This document shows, piece by piece, positions 15,602 to 24,403 of a DNA stretch of 27,441 bases (position 1 is its first letter; every line of letters starts with the position of its first letter). Under the pieces are notes generated by a model that made no database searches, was not told where the DNA came from, and saw only the letters and a list, made by a program, of their open reading frames with translations. The stretch spans positions 1-27,441 of the forward strand of contig JBBQKJ010000041.1 of assembly GCA_038326775.1 (NCBI GenBank). Direction: 5' to 3'. Source of the DNA: DYIU01 sp038326775 (GTDB taxonomy: Bacteria; Actinomycetota; Geothermincolia; Fen-727; Anoxymicrobiaceae). The position numbers and the translations under genes are program-made.

Positions 15602-17116
15602 TCACTGCTCCCGAGGTTGAACGTCCTCGTCGCCATGAAGCTCGTCCAGCCAGCGCTTGAAGAGGGCATTGACGTCGGCGAGCCCGCCGGCACGGGAACG
15701 GAATGCCGCCTGCATGTCCTCGCGTGTCGCGTTGAGAAAAAGGTGGTCCCGGTAGTAGTCACGCAGGCCCGCCTCTATACGCTTATCGCCGATCAGCCCC
15801 CACAACTCGTCGAAGAGAAGCGCCCCCTTGATGTAGACTGCCAGCGAGTACTCATCCTCCGCGAAACCGGCGACGGGGAGGTCGACGGCCGAGTCACCGA
15901 CATCATCCTTCCTCATTTCCTCGTAGCCGCCGACCAGCTCGTCTTCGAGCAGCTTCTCCGCTTCGGCCGGGGAATGCTGCCAGCCGGTGTACAAGACCTC
16001 GCAGAAGCTGGTGAGCGACTCGTCCTGCCAGGGGTGGCCGATCGAGTCCGAGCCCACTCCAAGAGCCCACCACTGGTGGCATACCTCGTGCGCGACCGTG
16101 AGCTCGAGGTCTTCCGCGTTATCGGAGGGGTCCTCGTAGAGCCAGTCCGCTATCTGGACCTGCCCCGTGAACTCCATGCCGTAGTCTTCCATCGGCACTT
16201 CGCAGATGTTGAGCCGCGTGTACGGGTACGGCCCGAAGTGCCGGTTGAATTGCGCGAGCGCGTCGCACCCGTAGTCGAGCGCTTTGGCCCCACCCCGCGA
16301 ATCGCCCCTGTAGAAGTATGAGGTCACCGTGGTGGGACCGACCTGCCTGCTCGCCGAGGCGTACTTCCTGCTCGCCTGGACCTCGAAATCGCGAACGCTT
16401 CCCGCAGCGAAAAGGTATGTGTTCCCGCTCAGGGAGACCTCCTCGCCTGTCGCCGCCACCACGTAGCCAACGGGAGCCTCGAACGAAACGAAGTAGTCCG
16501 AGCAGTCGTAGAAACATACGTCGCCATCCGTGGGCGTCTCGCGCGTATCCCAATTTCCCCCCGGGCAGAGGGCCACGGTGGGCAGGAAATTACCGAGGGC
16601 GTAAGTGCCGCCGCTATAGCCGAAAACCCCCCCGCTTATCTCTGATGGCGGGACGGGCTCGTCGAAATCGAACGAAAAAGAAGTGGACTTGCCGGGCTCT
16701 AGACCGCCGGGGATGCTCACCTTGAGGAAGGAGCCCTCCAGGCTGTACCCTGTTGGCCGCCCGCCTACCCTCGCGTCGCTGATGGACACGGACTTGCCGC
16801 CGACCGCTACGCCGGGGTCGTTCGCGTAGATCCTCAAGACGACTTCCGTCAGCGGCACGCCCGACCTGTTGGTATAGACCAGCAGCTCATAGCCACTAAC
16901 CGAATTCCTTCTTGTGTCGAGGCGCGCGTCCACCGAGTACATTGTAGCCCCGCTGGTCCTGCCGTCCTCGAGCCACTTCCCCTGCCGGGTCAGGTACTCG
17001 TCCGCAAGGCCCGACGCGCGCTCGAGCTCGGAAGCCGTCGCCGGAAGCTGTGCCTTGTCCCGGCCGCACCCGGCGCCGGAAATGATCGAGACAGCCAACG
17101 CGAGCAGCAGGAGCAA
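15602..17116 (-). CDS. M1-family metallopeptidase lipoprotein
   Basis: Zinc aminopeptidase-like protein, 504 aa from a TTG. Seen: a hydrophobic leader and lipobox (VSIISGAGCGR), a beta-rich N-terminal saddle domain, the GAMEN-equivalent MEDYGMEFTG, and the gluzincin site HEVCHQWW at 343-347 followed 18 residues later by Glu366 (WQDESLTSF). It is anchored outside the membrane and would trim peptides or act on other N-terminal-amine substrates. The start is unresolved: no ATG or GTG lies in frame before the leader, and the open frame runs upstream (RFLVVT before the TTG), with GGGGGAG too far away. Either TTG at 17116 is used, or a base is missing near the N-terminus. It lacks the ERAP1-like C-terminal domain, as in short bacterial M1 members. 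Confidence 0.87.
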   Translation of the reverse strand: MLLLLALAVSIISGAGCGRDKAQLPATASELERASGLADEYLTRQGKWLEDGRTSGATMYSVDARLDTRRNSVSGYELLVYTNRSGVPLTEVVLRIYANDPGVAVGGKSVSISDARVGGRPTGYSLEGSFLKVSIPGGLEPGKSTSFSFDFDEPVPPSEISGGVFGYSGGTYALGNFLPTVALCPGGNWDTRETPTDGDVCFYDCSDYFVSFEAPVGYVVAATGEEVSLSGNTYLFAAGSVRDFEVQASRKYASASRQVGPTTVTSYFYRGDSRGGAKALDYGCDALAQFNRHFGPYPYTRLNICEVPMEDYGMEFTGQVQIADWLYEDPSDNAEDLELTVAHEVCHQWWALGVGSDSIGHPWQDESLTSFCEVLYTGWQHSPAEAEKLLEDELVGGYEEMRKDDVGDSAVDLPVAGFAEDEYSLAVYIKGALLFDELWGLIGDKRIEAGLRDYYRDHLFLNATREDMQAAFRSRAGGLADVNALFKRWLDELHGDEDVQPREQ

Positions 17117-17288
17117 CGTGACAACGAGAAAGCGGACGCGGCATCTCCCCCGCGAGGGCCGTTGAACGCTTTCCGCTGCCGCCCATGAGGACCGGACTTT
17201 TAATAGCAGAAGCCTCCCTCGCTTTCAAGACCGATGCCTTTCATGCCCCTTTCTTTTCAGGATTGTACCATCACCGGGCTGAAGAGGC

Positions 17289-18950
17289 TCAGAGGGTGCC
17301 GGCGCCACCCGCTGTCTGTCCCGAGAGCTCCTTTGAGCCGTTTTGCTCCGCACCTGCCGCCGCTTCCGCCTGGGCGAGCGCCAGGTCCTGGTAGGCGTGG
17401 AAGAACCGGGCGCAGAAATCATCCCACCGCTCGCACATCTCCAGGGTGATTTCATTCATCTCGAGAAGATGCGGGATTGCCATGAACTCCCGGACCTCCA
17501 CGGAATATTCCCTGATCGTCGCCGGGTCCGCGCCCTCGAGGATGTTCGACACGAACTCCGAGGGCGGGTACCATTCGGCGACCCGCTGAAAATCCCGGTG
17601 CATCTGGGTGAGCAGAACGTTTCGCGGCCCCTCCCACAGCTCGTTCACAAGCCCGTCGCGTAGCATGCGGGGGAAGCTCGAGAAATCCTCCATGACGCCG
17701 TGGCCGCCGAAGATGCTTATACCCAGGCGTGCCATATCGTTGGCGTCGCTGGCAACTGTGATCTTCTGGAGCATGACCAACTGCCGTATGTCGAAGCGAT
17801 ATCGCTTGAGCTCAAGGGGCTCGTCAGTGGTCAGGCCGGGGGCAAGGCCCCCTGGAAGACCGATGAAATCCCTGTAAAGCTTGAAGCTTCCCGCCATGCT
17901 GCGCCTTGCGAAATGCTCCATTCTGGCGATCTGCGCTGCCGCCATGGGGAAATCCTTGAGGGCGAGCCCGAAGGCGGTGCGGAACTCGGCGTATTTCGCT
18001 CCCTCGCGCAGGCCACGGGCCATGCCGACGCTCATGCCCATGCCGATCGCCAGGCGGGAAAAGGTGAGCACTATACCCACTACGTTGGCCACGCCCCTGT
18101 CCAGCGGCCCTACAGGATAAGCCAGCGTGCCGTTGAAGGTGAGCTCGGCGGTGGGAAGCTCGACCGTGCCCAGCTTCCACTTGAGACGGTCGATGGTGTA
18201 GCTGTTCCGCACTTCCTTTTCTTTTTCGCCCGGAAGCCACATGGGGATGACAAAGAGACCCGCTCTCTCCGACCCCCGGGGTTTGGCCGTGACCACCGCG
18301 TAATCGGCGTGGGCCGCCGAGCAGAAGAACTTGGTTCCGTAGAGGCGCCAGCCGCCGTCCTCCTGCACGGCTTCGAGGAGGTTCGCCGGAACGTCGGAGC
18401 CGCCCTGGATCTCGGAGACGAACTGGGCCCCGATGGCGAACTCGCCGTCGATTCCCTCCTTTACATGGGCAAGGATCTTTTTTGTCTCGGGCGTGTCCGC
18501 GAATTCCTCCAGGAGCGCCACCATGCCCCACGTGCAGGTCAGTGGGCAAACGACGCCGGCCTCGGAGTTCTGGCTGAGAAGAGAGATCTTGATAAACCGG
18601 GTCCATGGAGAGGTCTCATCGGAAAAGATACCCTCGGAGAAGACCTCTTTTTCCATCACCTCGATCTCGTAAGGCCGGACTATGCGGTCGATGCGGTTCT
18701 TGTGGCCGTCATAATGCATCATGAAGGGGCGGTTCTCGGGCCGGGCGATCCTTTCCGCAAAATCGCGCCAGCGGAAAGACGCCTTCTTGGAGAACTCCCT
18801 GGCCGCCCGGTCCGCTTCCCGGGCCTCAGGGCCCGCGAAAACGGCCAGCATCCTCTGAAGAAACGGGTCGTCGGCGTAGTAGTCGACGTTCTTTCTCCAC
18901 TCCAGGTACGGGTTGAAGTCATACGGGTTGTTCCTGTCTGGAAGGGACAT
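17289..18950 (-). CDS. Large acyl-CoA dehydrogenase (AidB/ACOX-like length)
   Basis: 553-aa FAD-dependent acyl-CoA dehydrogenase, longer than the usual 380-410. Seen: an extended N-terminus with two predicted helical segments, CPLTCTWGMVALLEEFAD, QFVSEIQGGSDVPANL (FAD/substrate strand, 'EIQGGSD'), KFFCSAAHADYAVVTAKP, the helical C-terminal domain with FGGHGVMEDFSSFPRMLRD, and NELWEGPRNVLL, where the Glu of WEGP is at the catalytic-base position. It resembles the AidB/long-chain ACAD branch. AAAGGAGG precedes the ATG. It lies 24 bp behind the merR gene, so the two form an operon and the MerR protein is the likely regulator. The physiological acyl-CoA is not known; branched-chain or aromatic acyl-CoA is plausible. 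Confidence 0.9.
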   Translation of the reverse strand: MSLPDRNNPYDFNPYLEWRKNVDYYADDPFLQRMLAVFAGPEAREADRAAREFSKKASFRWRDFAERIARPENRPFMMHYDGHKNRIDRIVRPYEIEVMEKEVFSEGIFSDETSPWTRFIKISLLSQNSEAGVVCPLTCTWGMVALLEEFADTPETKKILAHVKEGIDGEFAIGAQFVSEIQGGSDVPANLLEAVQEDGGWRLYGTKFFCSAAHADYAVVTAKPRGSERAGLFVIPMWLPGEKEKEVRNSYTIDRLKWKLGTVELPTAELTFNGTLAYPVGPLDRGVANVVGIVLTFSRLAIGMGMSVGMARGLREGAKYAEFRTAFGLALKDFPMAAAQIARMEHFARRSMAGSFKLYRDFIGLPGGLAPGLTTDEPLELKRYRFDIRQLVMLQKITVASDANDMARLGISIFGGHGVMEDFSSFPRMLRDGLVNELWEGPRNVLLTQMHRDFQRVAEWYPPSEFVSNILEGADPATIREYSVEVREFMAIPHLLEMNEITLEMCERWDDFCARFFHAYQDLALAQAEAAAGAEQNGSKELSGQTAGGAGTL

Positions 18951-18974
18951 GGCACTACCTCCTTTTGACAGCTG

Positions 18975-19457
18975 TCAGCTTTCGCCAAGCCGGTCGATAA
19001 TGATCCTCGCGCCGGAGATCTCGTCTCTCATCTCCCTGGACTTGCCGTCCTTTCCAGCCTCGAGTATCTCCAGGAAGCTCCTGGCGAACTCGAGCATCTC
19101 CTCGCGTATCTCCTGCAGTTCCTCGATCTTTTCGTCTATCTCCTGGATGTGACGGATGCCATACTCGAGGGTGCGCCTGATCTGCTTTCCCTGGGTAGGG
19201 TCGATCTCGTACAGCTTCAGGATGTCTCCGAGCTCCGCGAGCGAATAGCCGAAACGCTTGCCCCGCAGTATGAGCTTGAGCCGCGCGCGGTCGCGCTCGT
19301 CGTAAACCCTCTGGCTGGTCGGCGTTTTTCTGCGAGGGGAAAGGAAGCCGCACTCCTCGTAGTAGCGTATCGCCCGAGGAGTAATTCCGAACTCGTCGGC
19401 CAGCTCCGAGATGGTAAACGTCAGGGATGGTTTTTCATTCGCGTCAGGTAACGGCAC
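18975..19457 (-). CDS. MerR-family transcriptional regulator
   Basis: 160-aa MerR-type activator/repressor. Seen: winged HTH FTISELADEFGITPRAIRYYEECG with R-Y-Y-E and then GFLSPRR, SQRVYDERDRARLKLILRGKRFGYSLAEL (quoted as two parts), and a long coiled-coil dimer helix (QEIDEKIEELQEIREEM). There are no metal-binding Cys, so it is not a metal sensor. GGAG with seven-base spacing supports the GTG start at 19457. It resembles the LiuR-type MerR regulators that control branched-chain amino-acid and acyl-CoA catabolism (from memory). Its target probably includes its own promoter and the adjacent acyl-CoA dehydrogenase. The ACGT repeat at 19480-19500 is the best operator candidate. Confidence 0.9.
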   Translation of the reverse strand: MPLPDANEKPSLTFTISELADEFGITPRAIRYYEECGFLSPRRKTPTSQRVYDERDRARLKLILRGKRFGYSLAELGDILKLYEIDPTQGKQIRRTLEYGIRHIQEIDEKIEELQEIREEMLEFARSFLEILEAGKDGKSREMRDEISGARIIIDRLGES

Positions 19458-19479
19458 GAACGGGCTCCTTTCATAAAAC

Positions 19480-19500
19480 TGACGTTAACGTAAACGTAAG
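19480..19500. promoter_or_regulatory. Triple ACGT repeat, candidate MerR operator
   Basis: Three ACGT tetramers at 19482-19485, 19488-19491 and 19494-19497, six bases apart, lie in TGACGTTAACGTAAACGTAA. TGACGTTAACGTAA is a near-perfect 14-bp palindrome (one mismatch). A consensus TTGACA (19522-19527, minus strand) sits upstream; no good -10 is seen. The site is 23 bases before the merR start. The pattern resembles my recollection of LiuR-type MerR boxes. Confidence 0.6.
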
Positions 19501-19596
19501 TTTCATGCAGGAAGCCCCGTTTGTCAAGCGGGTTTCCGGACAGAGTGTAGGGGGAACTCCATTGAATAGAACCGCGTGATTGGTCGAGGTCTGCCC

Positions 19597-22038
19597 TCAG
19601 CCTACGCCGTAGGCGGTGCGCTCGATTATCTCGTCTTTGACCGCCGGCTGGAGGTCGTTGAAGTAGGCGCAGTAGCCGGCGACCCGGACCACCAGGTCGG
19701 GATAGAGCGTGGGGTCGTCGCGCGCGGCGCGCAGTTGGTCCGCGTCGAGCACGTTGACCTGCACCTGCATGCCCCCCATCTCGAAGTAAGCGTTGAACAG
19801 CCCGGTAAGGATGTCCCGCCCTTTCTCTCCCTGCACTACCGGCTTGTCGAACTTCAGGTTCAGCGCGCAGCAGTTGCCCCACTTTTGGCTGTCGAGCGAC
19901 GCGGCCGAGCTCAGCACCGCCGTGGGCCCCGCAAGCTCTGTCCCGTCGACGGGAGCCAGCCCGTTCGACAGGCGCTCGCCCGCGAGGCGGCCGTCCGGCA
20001 GAGCGCCGGTTATCCTGCCGAACCCGATGTGGCAAGTCATGGAGTAGAAGCCGGGGATGTAGCGCCCGCCGCGGGTGTTGCGTCGAGCGGTCACGGCGTC
20101 TGCGAAGGCGTCGGCGGCGACCTGGGTCATCGCGTCGGCTTCCGCGTCGCCGTTGCCGTACTTGGGAAACTTCCGGTTCACCTCCGAGCGCAGTGACTCG
20201 TGCCCGCGCCAGTCGTCCTTGAGCACGCGCACCAGCTCGTCGAGGCTCATGCGCCCCTCGTCGAACACCAGCTTCTTTATGGCGTACAGCGAGTTCCCGG
20301 CGCTCGCGAGCCCCGCCGCCTGGATGGAGGTGAAGTCGTACATCCCGCCTCCCCAGGTCACGTCCCTGCCCTCCTCGAGGCACCCCTGTGTCAGCATCGA
20401 GTTGATGGGGGTCGGGCGGTGGATGCGGTACACCGCCTCGAGCCAGCCGATGACTTTCGCCATCTCGCCCACCCCGTCGCGTACCTGGGCGCGGAACGCC
20501 TCGACCACCTCGTCGAAACTCTTCATCGTATCGACGGGCGCGGTCTTCTCGCCCATCCGCAGGCGCCGCTCGCCGCGGCCCGGCTTGGCGAAGCGGCGGC
20601 CCTCGTTGAGAGCGAGCTCCAGGCAGATGGGCAGGTTGAACAGGGCGGCGTCGGACGAGTTATAGGTGCGGCCCTGGCTCGCCATCTCCACGCAGCCGAT
20701 GACCGCGTAGTCGCGAGCGTGCTCCAGGCTGATGCCCGCTGTCTGAAGGGCCTCGACAACGGCGGTGTCGCCGAACAGGGAAGGCCTGCTGGTGCCAAGC
20801 TGCAGCACCTCGACCGCCTTCTCCATCAGCCACGGCGGGGAGCCCGGGTGAATGCGCACGTGCAGGGCGGGCTCGCGGGTCAGTATCTGCGCGTACGAGT
20901 CGAGGATGAGCCCGGAGAGCTCGTTGGTCACGTCGTTGCCGTCCTCGTCGGTCCCACCGACCGTTATCGCCTGCGCTACGCCGTTCCCGCTGAAGAACTG
21001 GTCGACGCGTTCCGAGTAGATGGGCATGGTCTCGCACGTCTTGAGCCCGAAGCTCGCCAGTAGCTCGGCCGCGAGCGCGCGCGTGAGCCGGCCGGCCTCG
21101 AGGTCGGCGAGATACAGGGGGTATAGTATCTGGTCGAGCCGCCCGAAAGACATGCCCTGCTCGAAGTCCTCGAGGTTAAAGGCGACGTGCACCAGCCATA
21201 TCGACTGGAGCGCCTCGCGAAAGGTGCGGGCGGGCTCGTAAGGGACGCGCCTGCAGGAGGAGGCCGCCTCGAGCAGCTCGGCCTTCCTCTCCGGGGTAAC
21301 GCCCGGCTGCCCGGCCTGCCGCTCGGCCTCGTCGGCCAGGTTGGACGCCATCCGCCGGATTCCCTCGACGGTTATCCTGACCGACCGGAAGAACGCTCGC
21401 CGGTCTTCATCCAGCGGGGTGCCGTCGGCGAGCCTGCCCGTCTCCAGCCTGAGAGCGGCCGCGTCATCGGCGCCTTTCAGGCCCCGGTGGACCACCGCCC
21501 GGTAGTCGGCGCACTGGTGCCCGATGCCGGCCTCTTCGGTTATGAAGTAGCGCCTGGCCATGAAGAAATCGAGGAAGTGCTTGATGCGCCACGGCCGAAG
21601 GAGCGCCCGGCCCCCGACGCTTTTGAACAGGTTGCGCAGGCCAAGGCCGACAAGGCTCACCCTCTCAGCCGGAGGCATCTCGATTGCCGTGGCCTTTTTC
21701 TCGAGGCGCAAGACGTCCTCGAGTATGTTGACCGACCCGCCTTCGATGTAGTAGTTGGCCGCGACCCTCTTGGAGGTCATGTTGCCGATGATCAGCTCGC
21801 CCGGGTAGACGTGTGGGCGGCGGTGGGAGAAAAGGTAGGCGAGCGCCAGGGCTCTGCGCGCGAGCGGGTGTTCTTTGCGCGCGTCTCGCCCCTCAACCGA
21901 GCTTCTGAACTCGCCGAGAAGCCGCGGACGATCCAGGCATATCGAATAGGATGTGCCGATGAGCTCCTCGCGGATCGCCGCGACGCGCTCGGACGGGCGG
22001 GTTAGGTCTTCAGTGATATCTTGCGTCGAAATAGACAT
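19597..22038 (-). CDS. Glycyl radical enzyme (PFL superfamily, unassigned class)
   Basis: 813-aa glycyl radical enzyme. Seen: PFL-like N-terminal domain, active-site Cys449 in VIGCVEMAS with Glu451 two residues later (the CxE of eliminases and decarboxylases), SSDAALFNLPICLELALNEG (quoted in part), and the C-terminal radical loop RVAGYCAYF with Gly788, 25 residues before the end. The Glu makes an eliminase (diol/hydroxyproline dehydratase, TMA lyase) or decarboxylase more likely than PFL (Cys-Cys). I cannot place it in a named class. GGAGGG with four bases spacing precedes the ATG. TATAAT lies 62 bases upstream. The dedicated activase is at 23480. It acts anaerobically in the cytoplasm. Gene order activase, UroD-like, GRE is unusual. 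Confidence 0.93.
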   Translation of the reverse strand: MSISTQDITEDLTRPSERVAAIREELIGTSYSICLDRPRLLGEFRSSVEGRDARKEHPLARRALALAYLFSHRRPHVYPGELIIGNMTSKRVAANYYIEGGSVNILEDVLRLEKKATAIEMPPAERVSLVGLGLRNLFKSVGGRALLRPWRIKHFLDFFMARRYFITEEAGIGHQCADYRAVVHRGLKGADDAAALRLETGRLADGTPLDEDRRAFFRSVRITVEGIRRMASNLADEAERQAGQPGVTPERKAELLEAASSCRRVPYEPARTFREALQSIWLVHVAFNLEDFEQGMSFGRLDQILYPLYLADLEAGRLTRALAAELLASFGLKTCETMPIYSERVDQFFSGNGVAQAITVGGTDEDGNDVTNELSGLILDSYAQILTREPALHVRIHPGSPPWLMEKAVEVLQLGTSRPSLFGDTAVVEALQTAGISLEHARDYAVIGCVEMASQGRTYNSSDAALFNLPICLELALNEGRRFAKPGRGERRLRMGEKTAPVDTMKSFDEVVEAFRAQVRDGVGEMAKVIGWLEAVYRIHRPTPINSMLTQGCLEEGRDVTWGGGMYDFTSIQAAGLASAGNSLYAIKKLVFDEGRMSLDELVRVLKDDWRGHESLRSEVNRKFPKYGNGDAEADAMTQVAADAFADAVTARRNTRGGRYIPGFYSMTCHIGFGRITGALPDGRLAGERLSNGLAPVDGTELAGPTAVLSSAASLDSQKWGNCCALNLKFDKPVVQGEKGRDILTGLFNAYFEMGGMQVQVNVLDADQLRAARDDPTLYPDLVVRVAGYCAYFNDLQPAVKDEIIERTAYGVG

Positions 22039-22099
22039 TACGCCCTCCGGGTTCCGCTATCATCTCGATCCGGCGCTTCTCTTCCCACATTGATTAGTT

Positions 22100-22105
22100 A
22101 TTATA
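22100..22105 (-). promoter_or_regulatory. TATAAT -10 box before the glycyl radical enzyme
   Basis: A consensus TATAAT on the minus strand in the 203-bp gap between the UroD-like and glycyl radical enzyme genes, 62 bases before the start. The -35 region (TATCAT at best) is poor, so an activator or other sigma factor may be needed. It suggests the enzyme gene also has its own transcript besides read-through from the tetR promoter. Confidence 0.4.
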
Positions 22106-22241
22106 CTGGGCCGAACCGCGCAATGATATTTGACAACAACCCGCTCGTTGGGCCGCTGGGCGTGGAGGCGATGAAAGACCGCTTGATTCCAGGAGGCAAA
22201 CGCCTGCGAAGCGTCAATCGTAAGAAATAGCGCATTTGTCT

Positions 22242-23441
22242 TCATCCCGAGGAACGGCAACCCCCGTACTTGCCAGCCGCCTCCAGCATCCACTTCATCC
22301 TCTCGACGGACACGTCCTCGTGGCTGTGGGCCGCCGCCAGCAGGAACCCTCCGCCCTTTCCGGCGTCCGCGATGGCCCGGCGGACGGCCTCGAACACCTC
22401 TTCCCTGGGCGCGTCCACCAGTATGTGGGAGATATCGATGTTGCCGACCAGGCATATCCTGTCCCCGACGGCCTCTTTGGCCGCGGCCAGCTCCATGCCG
22501 GCGGTCGGCTCCAGCGGGTGGACGCCGTCGAACCCGCAGTCGGCCAGCCACCCCAGCAGCGAGGAGGTGTTTCCGCAGCTGTGGATGACGATCTTCATCC
22601 CCAGGGAGTGGGCGGTCTGTGTTATGCGGCGATAGCCGTCCCCGAACAGCTCCTCGAGCATCCTCGGGTTCAACATCGGCCCCGACTTGTAAGCCAGGTC
22701 GTCGGCGAACAGGTAGCCGGGAAGCCCGGCGTCGGCGAACGCCTCGATGATGGAGCAGTTGAGGTCCACCTGGAACTGTATCATCCGCCGGACGAAACCC
22801 TTCTCCTTGCGCAACGCCACGACGAAGCGTTCGAAGCCCATCGGCTCCCAGGTGCTCTCGAACAGCCCCGCGCTGCTCAACCCGAATATGAATAACTGCC
22901 TGCCGAACTCCGCCTGGATCGGGGCCATCGCCCGGTTGCACTTTTCGGGAAGCCCAAGGAGCGCGCTCTTGTCCCACGCTTTCCAGTCCTCGGGGCTCTT
23001 GATCAGGCCGCCCCTGTAGATAGGGAGGACCAGGAAACCTCTCTTATCAACGGTCACCCGGTAAGACCTGCCGAAGAGGTCGTGCATGGTCTTCGAGTCC
23101 TGGAGCCTGAAGACCGGGTAGTAGTTGACCACCGCCGAATCGAACCCGATCTTCACCGCCGCCGCCGCCCCCGCTTGCGCGAACTCCTCGGCCTCGATGT
23201 CGCCCGGCCTGTCGACGAATAGCGTTGCCAGTATGGGGACCTTTCTTATCCGCGGCACGACGGAGTCGAGAAAACCGGCCGCGCCGGGGCTGCCGAGCAG
23301 CCGGTCGAGCACCCCCGGTCTCCTGCCGAGTATCTCGTAGGAGATGGAGTCCATCATGAGGTCGAAAGTCGGGACCCTGTCCGGCTCCCGGAGCTCGAGC
23401 GCCGCCGTCACCCTCTCATGGCTCGATGATACGCTTGACAA
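22242..23441 (-). CDS. UroD/MtaA-family protein (uroporphyrinogen decarboxylase-like)
   Basis: 399-aa UroD-fold TIM barrel of the methyltransferase (MtaA/MtbA) or UroD-like branch. Seen: HERVTAALELREPDRVP typical N-terminus, FADDLAYKSGPMLNPR, IHSCGNTSSLL with the H-x-C pair, DCGFDGVHPLEPTAG, VGNIDISHIL and a C-terminal Cys (KYGGC). The H-x-C...C set can bind Zn as in MtaA, but the last Cys is at the very end, not in the usual place. Start TTG at 23441 is supported by AGGAGG nine bases upstream; the next in-frame Met lies inside the conserved region. It sits between activase and GRE. No corrinoid protein, MttB or RamA gene is nearby, so methyl transfer is not shown. It may instead act as a decarboxylase or ligand-processing enzyme. 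Confidence 0.85.
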   Translation of the reverse strand: MSSVSSSHERVTAALELREPDRVPTFDLMMDSISYEILGRRPGVLDRLLGSPGAAGFLDSVVPRIRKVPILATLFVDRPGDIEAEEFAQAGAAAAVKIGFDSAVVNYYPVFRLQDSKTMHDLFGRSYRVTVDKRGFLVLPIYRGGLIKSPEDWKAWDKSALLGLPEKCNRAMAPIQAEFGRQLFIFGLSSAGLFESTWEPMGFERFVVALRKEKGFVRRMIQFQVDLNCSIIEAFADAGLPGYLFADDLAYKSGPMLNPRMLEELFGDGYRRITQTAHSLGMKIVIHSCGNTSSLLGWLADCGFDGVHPLEPTAGMELAAAKEAVGDRICLVGNIDISHILVDAPREEVFEAVRRAIADAGKGGGFLLAAAHSHEDVSVERMKWMLEAAGKYGGCRSSG

Positions 23442-23479
23442 TCCTTTCAGCCTCCTTCCCGGTTGCCGGCTGTCTCATC

Positions 23480-24403
23480 TCAAACGGCTTCTATGTTCAT
23501 GTCCAGGAATATCTTCCGGCACGCGTCGACTTCCTCCCGGGGCATCCAGGAGCTCATCCGGGGTGTCTCGGCGTACGGGCTGCGCTCGCCGATCTTCTCG
23601 CATTTCTCGTGCCAGAGAGGGTTGTACGCGAGGAGCTCGACCCTGCCGATGCCGTTTTCCTTCAAGAAAGAGGCGATGGCCGACAGGTTGGGCTCCGTGG
23701 CGGTGACCCCGGGGACGAGCGGGACCCGTGCAAGGAACTCCGCTTCCGCGCTCCCGGAAAGCACGGACAGCCTTGCGAGGTTTTCCAGTATGACCTTGTT
23801 GGATGCCCCGCAGTGCCGCCTGTGCGCCTCATCGTCCATCAGCTTGATGTCCATATAGATCGTGTCGATGTAAGGCAGCACAAGGTCCTCAAACGCGCGG
23901 ATGTCGAAGAGGCCGCACGTCTCCAGGAGGACGTGCACACCCCTGTCCTTAAGAGACGCGGCGAGGGCGGAAACGAACTTCATATAAAGGAGCGGTTCTC
24001 CTCCGGAGAGCGTGACGCCGCCCCGCGACACGCGGAAAAACGGCTCGTCTTTCATTATCTCCGAAAAGAGCGCCTCGACCGACATCTCTTTGCCCACTCT
24101 CTCCAGGGCGCAGGCCGGACAGGAGTCAACGCAATCAAAACAGAGGCTGCACCTCTCGCGGTCGACGAAGAACCTGTTGTCCTGACAAAGCGCGCCGGCC
24201 TCGCACGTCTTCAAGCAGGTCCCGCACCCTATGCAGGCTTTCCCGTCGAACGATAGCTCGGGTCTGCGCCGCTTGCTCTCCGGGTTGTGGCACCAGTCGC
24301 AGGAAAGGGGACAACCTTTGAAGAAGACCACGGTCCGGATGCCAGGCCCGTCATCAAGCGAGTTGCCCTTGACGTCGAGTATCAGCGCGCGGTCTTCAGT
24401 CAT
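23480..24403 (-). CDS. Glycyl radical enzyme activase (radical SAM)
   Basis: 307-aa radical SAM activase that abstracts the Gly788 hydrogen of the neighbouring glycyl radical enzyme. Seen: Cys31-x3-Cys35-x2-Cys38 in GCPLSCDWCHNPES, two ferredoxin-like [4Fe-4S] sets at Cys57/60/63/67 and Cys85/88/91/95 (the bacterial eliminase-activase form, unlike PflA), GGVTLSGGEPLL for SAM binding, and the TIM-barrel strands MDIKLMDDEAHR and VPLVPGV. The gene overlaps the 3' end of tetR by eight bases (ATGA-type overlap), a sign of translational coupling. It is 38 bp upstream of the UroD-like gene. Confidence 0.95.
   Translation of the reverse strand: MTEDRALILDVKGNSLDDGPGIRTVVFFKGCPLSCDWCHNPESKRRRPELSFDGKACIGCGTCLKTCEAGALCQDNRFFVDRERCSLCFDCVDSCPACALERVGKEMSVEALFSEIMKDEPFFRVSRGGVTLSGGEPLLYMKFVSALAASLKDRGVHVLLETCGLFDIRAFEDLVLPYIDTIYMDIKLMDDEAHRRHCGASNKVILENLARLSVLSGSAEAEFLARVPLVPGVTATEPNLSAIASFLKENGIGRVELLAYNPLWHEKCEKIGERSPYAETPRMSSWMPREEVDACRKIFLDMNIEAV

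Noticed and set aside
19597..22038. Pyruvate formate-lyase proper
   Set aside because: The active site reads GCVE, not the Cys-Cys pair of PFL, and the activase carries extra ferredoxin-like clusters as in eliminase activases.
22190..22212. AGGC/GCCT hairpin after the UroD-like gene as a terminator
   Set aside because: The stem is only four or five bp and no T-run follows on the minus strand.
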